NCBI GenBank assembly: GCA_001953115.1
Contig: LSSL01002812.1
Span: 1-13,275 of the forward strand
Source: Smittium mucronatum
Taxonomy: Eukaryota; Kickxellomycota; Harpellomycetes; Harpellales; Legeriomycetaceae
Reading direction: 5' to 3'
Length of the DNA stretch: 13,275 nucleotides
The position numbers were made by a program, and so were the translations under genes. Of the stretch, positions 7,980 through 13,275 are shown one piece after another. The notes under the pieces are model-generated. The model ran no database searches. It was not told the origin of the DNA and saw nothing but the letters and a program-made list of their open reading frames with translations. How positions within the stretch are numbered: the stretch's first letter is position 1; each line of letters begins with the position of its first letter.

Positions 7980-10900
7980 ATGCCGGATAAAATGAAATTC
8001 GAGGATCATGAGGGTAACTTTTTTTTTTTCTCTTGATTTGTCCCCACACCCCTTATAAATATCATTTCATACATTAACTCTTATCTTCATTTCCAAAACT
8101 TTACTATTCGTTTCCAAAGTCCTCAACTACTATGGAATCGAATCATACAACGCAACTTCTTGGGGCTCCTCCCAGTTTGATCGTCCCGAGAACCCTGTTA
8201 TAGAAGACATTGAAATAAAGGAAAAGTTTAATTACGAACAGGAAGCTGAAGATAGTCTCAGAAATGCTATAGATCCTTTCACCGGTGCTCCAAAAAATAC
8301 TGGTGATAGTCCTCCTCGTGATCTTGATCAAGAAGATAACTCCTCTGATCCAGTTCCTAGCAAACGTTTTTATGCCCCCGTATACAAGGATTATGATCCC
8401 CTAGGCCTTAAACCCTCAATAAACAGGTACTTCCCCCCTTTAGTTTTATCCATAGCTAATTTTCGCATATTCAAATCTATCATACTCTCCTCCCCCTCAG
8501 TTTTTTCTACATTTAATTATATTGCGTATCACTTTTAAAAATCTTTCATCTTTTTAATTCCTCAGCGCTCTTGCTGAAAACAGGGATCTAATTGATCCTT
8601 CAGATTTAAGTCAGCGTGGAAAATATTTCGTCAGCCATAAACAATTCTCTGCTACTGATTTCTTACTTGCTATCCACAAGGATGCTAGTTATTCCGATCT
8701 CATTCATGGTGCAAAGGCTCTTCGTCTAGCCATGTCCCACCGCTCAGAGGCTCTCAAAGTTCTCGTAAAGAATAATTTCGGGCGTTTCGTGGAAGCAAAG
8801 AATAAGATCGATTTATTATACGACGAAATGAAAACTCATAGTTTTGGACAGGATCAAGAGTATGGAACTAAAAAATTCCAGGATGCCATCAAAAAATGCA
8901 CAGATAATGCTGAAAAGATTTATAACCCAATTATTTCTCGTCGGAATAAAGCTGATAAAATTCGAAGTACTCTAAGTGTTGTGGGAAGATATAAATTCTT
9001 CTTTAATTTGCCTCACAGTCTAATCGAACTTACTCGTTTGGTAAGAATCTCAATTAGCTACTATTCTCCTTCTTAAAATTATAACTACTATTCGTTTTTT
9101 TCTCACAGAATAAATTCGATTCTGCCGTCCGCGAATATAAAAAGGGTAAAATTTTGTTAAGGCAATTAAAGTTCAACAGCGGTCAGGTTGGTTCCGATTT
9201 GCGCCAAGCTACTGCTCTTGACTTTATTGTCGATAAAGTTTGGGAGGAGGTTCAAAATAGTCTTATTGAACTTCGATCTGCTCTTTACGTACATCTCAGC
9301 CAATCATACCGTCCTCTAGACACTCAAGAGGTTGTCATCAGGTAGTCTTTTTATCACCCTTTCTTTTTTATTCTTTTTTTGATCTACCATTTTTCTAAAA
9401 AGATTAAGCCTTAATCCATTTTATTCTACTAAAATATCACAAACTTTTTTTTGAAAAAAAAAAAAAAAAACCAATACGAAAACAGACACCTATATGACCT
9501 CGACTTGGAACCCGAAGAGGATCCGGTTGGTTTTTATTTGAAAAAACAATATTTGTGGATATCTGAACAGATGGAAGAAGTTCATGAAAATTTATCAAAA
9601 AAACAAAAAAATCTTTCTCTCTCCATTAAACCTATTTTACACTCAGCTTCTGTTGAGGAATCTATTGAAGCTAAGGAAAACAGAAGAGCTGAGGAACTTC
9701 TTAGAGCCTTGCATGCTCAAGGAATCAGCGATTATAACTCTGATTCCACTGTTCGTGATGAAGCATTCGTTCAGTGGAGAATTATCTTTAACGCTATTAA
9801 AGGTATCTCAACCACATTAGTCCGCTGCATTCCCGATTTTTGGAGGTTAGCCGAAGCTTACATAGACAACAAATACTCATCTGTAAGTGTATTTATTTTC
9901 TTGTGATTTTACTTCCCCCTCTGTTTTTAATCTATTATTTACTTTTATACTTGATTCCATATCTCTAAATTTCTACCAACTTTATTTATTTTTAGGACTC
10001 GGATTCTTTCCAAGACGATTCAAAACGAAAATTCGCCCTTTCTCTTGTTGAAAATTTGATTCTTGAGTACTGCAGCCATTTGTTCAAAATTATGTTTATG
10101 CATTCCAAATCCGCAGATAGCGAGAAAAATAATTTTGAATCTAAATCTCTTGGTGATTTCATTCCCAATACTAATATTAGAACCATTTCAATGACCGATG
10201 TCCTACTTTCGAACTTTGAGGATCCTGCCGAACATCACGGCAAATTAATTGACATCGATGAAAACCCTGATAAAGTTGAAAGCCTTGCCTCTAAAATCCA
10301 ATCCAACTTACCCCAAACACACACTATTTTGACAGGGTACTTTATGACCGGTATTGTTGACACTGTTGTAGGGTCTGCAAATGATATTTCTGCACTGAAA
10401 ATATCTCCTCAACTATCCCATATTTTACAGATTATGGTATCACAACTAAAATCTGGACTTTTGTACGTTTTATGCGAATATTGGGAAGAAGGTTCGTCAA
10501 TAAAAAACTTTATATTATATTTCTCGCTTTTTTTAACACCGCCACACTTTATTATCTCCATTTTATAAAAATTTTACACTCTAAATTTGAAAACTTTTCC
10601 CTATTTTTTACAATTTATTTAAGATTCAAAAACATTCCACTTGCAAGAAACTTGGAAACTCAGATATGGAACTGAACATTGGCCCCAATTCTATGTCCCC
10701 AAAAGACGTCAGCAACAAAGCTCTAAAAGCTCAAATTTAGATCTTTCTTCTGCAAATGCGGCTGACCAAGCGACAGAAAGAGCTGCAAAAACAATAGCTA
10801 ACACAGATATAGTACCATTATACCTACGAGCCCAGCAATCTATTTTAGGAACCATAGAGGCCATATGCACATCCTCCAGCAATATGCCTAAATTTTCTCA

Positions 10901-12356
10901 GTCATATCAACCCTCAACAGAATTTGTAACTTCTGAAAAATTTTCCTCCAAACTAAACGCCATGTCTTACAACCGGACTAGTTTGGTTTTCTTTGATAGT
11001 ATACATTCCTTCTTGGATTCTTTGCATTTCCTTGCTATACATGGAGTTGTCGACAAACGTCGTAAATCTAATTTAGCAAATTCAAATTCCGGATCTAACA
11101 GTAATGTACTGTTGTATAACGAAGGCCTAAAAAGCCAACATTCATCTGTTGAAATCGGAACCCACCTTAAGGTATTTAAAAATCTATCAACATCAATGCT
11201 AACATGCATATAAGTACCCCCATTTTCTTTCTAAATTATAAAATTTATGATTTTATTTCCCCTCATCCTTAATTTTCTCTATGTGCACATCTGCAATTAT
11301 GATTTTGATAAATAGGAAAATTTTTGCGTTTTGGCAACTTTATGTAATATGCAAGCATTCAGGATGCTAGTTATCCCCGATCTGATACACTCGAAAACTG
11401 TAAAATCTATTCTCACGATAAACCTTGCTTTATATGTTCCAAAACTCGAGAAGCTATTCAGAAAACTTGATGAATTAGTCTTTAGCCAATATTCTTGGCA
11501 AAAATCCCAACACCTGGGCTTGATCATAAAACGGGGGGTTCTGATGGGTGGATTTAGTTGGTCCAGCTCACAAGAAGAAGTTACAGGTATGTAATCCATT
11601 GACATCACAACAAATAATTAATTACCACATTCATCTTTTTTTTTAAAAAAAAAATTTTTAATGTATATTTATCCAGATTTATTCCAGTATTATAAGATTT
11701 GATTTTTTGATTATAAAATTTTAGATATTCTACCATATGTAAACAAAGCCTTGTTATTCTTGGTATTTGTTCATGCAGAAATTTTGGATTTGGTTTCGGA
11801 TACTGAAACCGATCTGATGAACTCCCGGAATAAAGGAGATTTTGATAGGGGAGCAAGACAGTTGAGCCAACAACCACTAATAAAAAGAGTGTTTCAAACC
11901 TTATATGCTGATATGTTGATGGATTTGACTCGATCTTTCAGGTCTGTTGACTCATTTAGTGATAAGGGTTTGATGCAAGCTGTTCTCGAATTGTTGTTTG
12001 TATCTCAAACCTTATCCAATTATTCCTCTCCCGCCACAGATGAATGCTACAGACTATTATTCGGATATTTGTCTCAAACATATTCTAAATCGTTGAAAAG
12101 TGGCCTTAAGTCATCACATTCAATTTCAGACGCAAATAGTTCTCAAGTATCCATAAATTCCGATGGTTTAAGATCAAATAAATATCATCGATCGAATGAA
12201 AACCAACCAGGAAATGAAGATCTGGTTGGGCCACCTGAGTCTTTAGCTTTGGCTAACCAAATTAAATTACTACCTCAACAATGGGATTTAATTCAAAGTC
12301 TGATTAAGAAATGTACTCGCCATACCAGTATCCAGTTCAGATGCTTCAGAGCTTAA
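7980..12356 (+). CDS. SEC5: Exocyst complex component SEC5 (EXOC2)
   Basis: Nine exons encode 1130 aa: 7980-8013, 8120-8426, 8566-9040, 9109-9341, 9486-9882, 9996-10491, 10624-11171, 11316-11586, 11725-12356. SEC5 is one of eight exocyst subunits that tether secretory vesicles to the plasma membrane before SNARE fusion. Signatures in order are the fungal SEC5 opening VLNYYGIESYNATSW (about 12-26), an acidic linker, the SEC5 core from about 134 (FSATDFLLAIHKDASYSDL, then the coiled-coil helix SHRSEALKVLVKNNFGRFVE), LDLEPEEDPV (exon 5), WEEDSKTFHLQETW (exon 6/7 junction), LATLCNMQAFRMLVIP (exon 8) and YVNKALLFLVFVHAEI (exon 9). A Ser/Asn-rich linker precedes the C-terminal IQFRCFR. The animal Ral-binding IPT domain is absent, as expected in fungi. 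All phases agree and no stop interrupts the frame. Exon 1 (34 nt) is the least certain because it rests on an AAG acceptor at 8117-8119. At 1130 aa it is slightly longer than yeast Sec5 (about 970 aa). Confidence 0.92.
9342..9485 (+). other. SEC5 intron 4 with T8/A17 tract before the acceptor
   Basis: The 144-nt intron has donor gtagtc and acceptor aaaacag. A TACTAAA branch-like sequence (9428-9434) is followed by eight T (9445-9452), one G and 17 A (9454-9470), and then the acceptor. A purine homopolymer is unusual between branch point and acceptor; the T and A runs can pair. The A run keeps the reading frame open upstream, so a false in-frame N-terminal extension of exon 5 appears without splicing. 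Confidence 0.75.
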
Positions 12357-12703
12357 AATTATTTATTACATGATCATATTTTGATCTTTCTGTGTTTTAC
12401 TGATTTTTTTTTTAAAAAAATGATTATATCCTTTGTCTAAGCATCGTTAGATTTGTACTACTTCTTAGTTTGATAAGTATTGCTTCTATTAATGATTGGA
12501 TATGGAATATTATTATTTCAATATATATAAAAACGATTTGTTCTTTTTGGGTTTAAGATCTACAGTTTATTTTCGTGATGAGCCTTTTAAATGCATCACA
12601 ATATTTAATTACATTTATTCTAATATATTTAAAAGTTTGTAATAGGAAATGTCTGCAGAAATAAAATTGAGCGATTTTTTGCACAAAATATTAATTTTAT
12701 GTC
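12357..12703. other. Intergenic / SEC5 3' region
   Basis: This AT-rich sequence after the SEC5 stop holds no supported gene. An AATAAA at 12660-12665 could be a polyadenylation signal, but it lies about 300 nt downstream, which is long for a fungus. No terminator-like structure stands out. Confidence 0.4.
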
Positions 12704-12812
12704 CATAAAACTATCGCGGTATCTCACCCAATAAATCACAAATTTACTGCTTAGAGACAAATTTTGGGAATTTTAAAAAAATAAGAATACCTCGGTTACA
12801 TGTCGATAAGAA
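12704..12812 (+). pseudogene. Decayed non-LTR retrotransposon reverse-transcriptase fragment (copy 1)
   Basis: Positions 12731-12803 align without gaps to 13040-13112, at roughly three-quarters identity by eye, sharing AATTTACTGC and GAATACCTCGG. Read in the matching frame it gives PINHKFTA, a stop, RQILGILKK, another stop, and EYLGYM. The last string corresponds to the conserved Y-E-Y-L-G-Y motif of the second copy. Two in-frame stops and the loss of similarity on both sides show a dead remnant. The upstream limit (about 12704) is approximate. Confidence 0.65.
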
Positions 12813-12982
12813 ATCTCTTTTGCTTCCCTTAGTCTTTTTTGAAAAAACAAAGCAGAAAACACGAACAAGCTATATGACATTGTCTTTTTTAGTATATGCC
12901 ATTATAGTATAATATTTTCCATCCATTTTAAAGTAAATTTTACAAATTTGAATTTTTTATAATCATAAAAGTTAACAGTTAA

Positions 12983-13275
12983 AAATGGGAAATGAAAATC
13001 AATGCATCAAAGTGCGGAATTCTCAGAATCGGCTCCAAAATAAATCAACAATTTACTGCCCAAGGCCAAAATTTGGAAATTCTCCAAAAATATGAATACC
13101 TCGGCTATATATTCAATGATGATTGGTCGTCAGCAACTAACATCAAAAAAAATAAAACTAAGGTCAGAAATGCATTTTTCTGTGGATACAGATTTTTATC
13201 TAGGACCGATCTGCCCACTGCTATAAAAATAAAATTTATCAACTCCATTCTCATGCCCATTGGCACATATGGTGG
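12983..13275 (+). CDS. Reverse transcriptase of a non-LTR (LINE-type) retrotransposon, partial, runs off the window
   Basis: An open frame of 97 codons has no stop to the right edge. A TAA at 12980-12982 precedes it and no start codon fits, so it is a 5'-truncated element or relic. The product begins WEMKINASKCGIL, the W-x-x-x-x-N-x-x-K-(C/T) motif that follows the polymerase palm. It then has KYEYLGYIF, a basic helix KKNKTKVRNAFF, then RFLSRTDLP and FINSILMPIGTYGG. This order is typical of the thumb region of LINE reverse transcriptases, whose next conserved element (G-x-E..G) would lie beyond the window. Enzymatically this region supports target-primed reverse transcription of the element RNA. 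The catalytic YADD box would be upstream and is missing here, so the copy is not functional unless rearranged. It lies about 630 bp downstream of SEC5. Confidence 0.8.

Noticed and set aside
8143..8331. 62-codon minus-strand frame
   Set aside because: It lies antisense to SEC5 exon 2 and is a shadow of that coding exon.
10648..11171. SEC5 exon 7 starting at 10648
   Set aside because: The upstream acceptor ending at 10623 stays in frame and restores the expected W..D...F.L.E.W pattern, so 10624 is preferred as the main start; the alternative is kept only as a finding.

Overview
This is eukaryotic nuclear DNA, very AT-rich, most likely from an early-diverging fungus. Three conserved fungal housekeeping genes are present, each with short introns (68-144 nt, GT...AG) and the standard genetic code. 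The AT-richness, intron style and short gene spacing would suit Zoopagomycota such as the Harpellales, but that lineage is only my inference. No bacterial, plastid or mitochondrial signature is seen.

Layout, left to right. 1-316 is a GC-richer block of unknown nature with short palindromes. 643-1699 (+) is the exosome ring subunit RRP43/EXOSC8 in three exons, 275 aa. 1700 to about 5380 is a very AT-rich stretch with poly-A/T runs and one long compound hairpin, and no gene I can support. About 5380-6760 has a less extreme base composition and looks like a graveyard of mobile elements: a piggyBac-like MITE candidate flanked by TTAA, repeated GTGACCC motifs, decayed protein-like fragments on both strands and a 40-bp minisatellite. 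7010-7742 (+) is ERD2, the HDEL/KDEL receptor, in two exons, 212 aa. 7980-12356 (+) is SEC5/EXOC2 of the exocyst in nine exons, 1130 aa. From about 12700 to the right edge there are two overlapping-in-content fragments of the same non-LTR retrotransposon reverse transcriptase: one broken by stops, the other open and running off the window.

Function. RRP43 belongs to RNA processing and decay. ERD2 and SEC5 lie head-to-tail 237 bp apart, and both serve the secretory pathway: one in Golgi-to-ER retrieval of resident proteins, the other in tethering secretory vesicles at the plasma membrane. Nothing in the sequence proves co-regulation.

All gene models were built by hand from splice sites, reading phase and family knowledge. 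All three give continuous products of plausible family length. I found no convincing new multi-gene system. The most useful leads are the in-frame retainable RRP43 intron, the two in-phase acceptors of SEC5 intron 6, the MITE candidate, the minisatellite and the duplicated reverse-transcriptase relic.
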